Source of the DNA: Bin87 sp963692995
GTDB lineage: Bacteria; Chloroflexota; Dehalococcoidia; Lucifugimonadales; UBA3495
Direction: 5' to 3'
Assembly (NCBI GenBank): GCA_963692995.1
Contig: OY843611.1
Span: 558,001 to 622,000, forward strand
DNA length: 64,000 nucleotides
A program made the position numbers and the translations under genes. Each line of letters begins with the position of its first letter. Position 1 is the first letter of the stretch. The notes beneath the pieces were generated by a model. That model saw only the letters and a list, made by a program, of their open reading frames with translations. It ran no database searches and was not told the origin of the DNA. Positions 62,917 through 64,000 of the stretch are shown in pieces.

Positions 62917-64000
62917 ATGACCACCACTCAGCAATCCGCCGCTACCAGCGGTTATAGCGTCATCGGCAGTCGCCCGATACGCCACGACGGGACCGACAAG
63001 GTTACCGGACGGGCGCAGTACGGGGCCGACATTCACCTGCCGGGAATGCTCCACGCCAAGATCCTGCGCAGCCCCCACGCTCACGCCCGCATCAGGGGCA
63101 TCGACACCAGCAAAGCCGAGGCCATGCCCGGCGTCCACGGGGTGGTGACCTCCGCCGACTTTCCCCAGCCGGGCGGACGGCTGCTTGACCTGGGCGAAGG
63201 GGCGATGATCAACCCCAAGTTCCTCAGCAACAACTGCCTTGCTGCGGAGAAAGCCCTCTACAAGGGCCACGCCATCGCCGCCGTCGCCGCCGACAGTCCC
63301 CACGAGGCCGAGTTGGCCCTGGCCCGCATCGAAGTTGACTACGAGGTGCTAGAGCCCGTAACCGACGTGCTGGAGGCTATGCGCGATGACGCGCCGCTGG
63401 TTCACGAGCGGCTGGCCAACGTGAACGATCCCAGCGTCCGCCCCGGCGGGCTGCTGGGCGAGGGCGATGCCGGCAAGGTGGGCAATGTGCCCAACCGCTA
63501 TTTCTACGAGACCGGCGACATTGCGGCCGGGTTCGCTGCCGCCGACGTAGTGGTGGAGCGGGAGTTCCGCACCAAGGCCGTCCACCAGGGCTACATCGAA
63601 CCCCACGCGGCCACCGCTTTGTGGAACCCCGACGATTCGCTGCACATCTGGTGCAGCAGCCAGGGCCACTTCAACGTCCGCGACCAGACTTCGACCATTC
63701 TGGGCATTCCGGTATCCAAGGTGCTGGTCACTCAGTTGGAGATTGGCGGCGGGTTCGGCGGCAAGACATTGGTGTATTTGGAGCCGGTGGCGGCGGCGCT
63801 GTCCCGCAAGACGGGCCGCCCGGTGAAGATCCAGATGTCCCGCATCGAGGTGTTCGAGGGCACCGGCCCCACCTCCGGCGGGTACATGAAGGTGAAGATG
63901 GGCGCCACCAACGACGGCAAGATCACCGCCGCCGACGTGGCCCTGTACTACGAAGCCGGCGCATATCCCGGCTCGCCGGTTAACCCGGGCGCGCAGTGCG
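62917..64000 (+). CDS. Xanthine dehydrogenase/CoxL-family molybdopterin-binding subunit, 3'-truncated by window edge
   Basis: 361 codons visible, open to the window end. Starts MTTTQQSAATSGYSVIGSRP, then the aldehyde oxidase N-domain 'HDGTDKVTGRAQYGADIHLPGMLHAKILRSPHAHARI' pattern, 'ADSPHEAELALARIEVDYEVLEPV', 'VHQGYIEPHAATALWN' and the molybdopterin region 'SSQGHFNVRDQTSTILGIPVSKVLVTQLEIGGGFGGKT' pattern with G-G-G-F-G-G-K. Large subunit of a molybdenum hydroxylase acting on N-heterocycles, aldehydes or CO; partners would be outside the window. GAGG at 62907-62910 precedes the ATG. Confidence 0.93.
   Translation, partial: MTTTQQSAATSGYSVIGSRPIRHDGTDKVTGRAQYGADIHLPGMLHAKILRSPHAHARIRGIDTSKAEAMPGVHGVVTSADFPQPGGRLLDLGEGAMINPKFLSNNCLAAEKALYKGHAIAAVAADSPHEAELALARIEVDYEVLEPVTDVLEAMRDDAPLVHERLANVNDPSVRPGGLLGEGDAGKVGNVPNRYFYETGDIAAGFAAADVVVEREFRTKAVHQGYIEPHAATALWNPDDSLHIWCSSQGHFNVRDQTSTILGIPVSKVLVTQLEIGGGFGGKTLVYLEPVAAALSRKTGRPVKIQMSRIEVFEGTGPTSGGYMKVKMGATNDGKITAADVALYYEAGAYPGSPVNPGAQC

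Noticed and set aside
1..64000. tRNA or rRNA genes
   Set aside because: Scanned spacers for T-arm (GGTTCGA-N-TCC) and cloverleaf signals; the GGTTCGACAAGCT sequences at 29510 and 39380 belong to a dispersed repeat and lack other arms.

Overview
The window is a GC-rich (about 60% by eye), gene-dense bacterial chromosome segment. It most resembles an uncultivated Chloroflexota of the SAR202/Dehalococcoidia type. That assignment is an inference. It rests on (i) several LLM-class flavin oxidoreductases, acyl-CoA dehydrogenases, a CaiB/BaiF CoA-transferase, LigB-type extradiol dioxygenases and a molybdenum hydroxylase in one region, (ii) lipoproteins with the V-E-V-T-R-V-V type repeat linker common in Chloroflexota, and (iii) an uninterrupted str-S10-spc-alpha ribosomal locus. 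No rRNA, tRNA, CRISPR array or transposase was seen.

Layout. 1-20966: accessory catabolism and transport. It holds two acyl-CoA dehydrogenases, a YHS protein, three LLM flavin oxidoreductases (one broken by a 1-base deletion), a GlcG-like protein, ProW/ProX without a ProV, an RraA-like protein, two CMD-family proteins, an NHL / DUF1800 / cobalamin-binding-like cluster, an AI-2E exporter family protein, a TlpA-like thioredoxin, and tandem LigB-like dioxygenase paralogues. 21167-43357: a strong promoter, then rpsL-rpsG-fusA (no tuf), the S10, spc and alpha gene sets, secY, adk, map, infA, rpoA, truA, rplM and rpsI, all on the + strand. 43391-47778: a coiled-coil repeat protein, CcdA, RDD, a phosphohexomutase, and a coiled-coil protein with a nuclease-like tail. 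47928-54818 (minus strand): a methionine/SAM-cycle operon mtnA - arylsulfotransferase-like - mtnP - rhodanese - ahcY - metK, headed by a SAM-I riboswitch with its own promoter and terminator. 54982-57933 (minus): WD40 + COG0523 metallochaperone, a chimeric P-loop gene relic, and two Fur/Zur-like operators. 58163-64000: YceI lipoprotein, M24 peptidase, degenerate SDR, CoA-transferase, small coiled-coil membrane protein, and the 5' part of a molybdopterin hydroxylase.

Three signals cut across the regions. First, a dispersed palindrome family with core ATTCCC-N8-GGGAAT (same architecture as neisserial dRS3) and a related ATTCCGG form has roughly 17 copies. Many sit between ribosomal protein genes, one is translated in frame inside an enzyme gene, and two copies form a longer composite element. 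Second, five unrelated-looking genes encode coiled coils built from tandem 7- and 11-residue units (21- and 33-bp DNA units). Two of them share a transmembrane N-terminus and an N-H-x-H...F-T-x-P C-terminus, which suggests an undescribed family. Third, several enzymes lack signature residues of their families: a radical-SAM-like protein without its cysteine cluster, an SDR without Tyr and the glycine motif, and CMD proteins without the second Cys. Ribosomal protein uS5 carries a 120-residue G-N-R-G-rich N-terminal extension and a long Ala/Pro/Glu tail, the most unusual single protein here.
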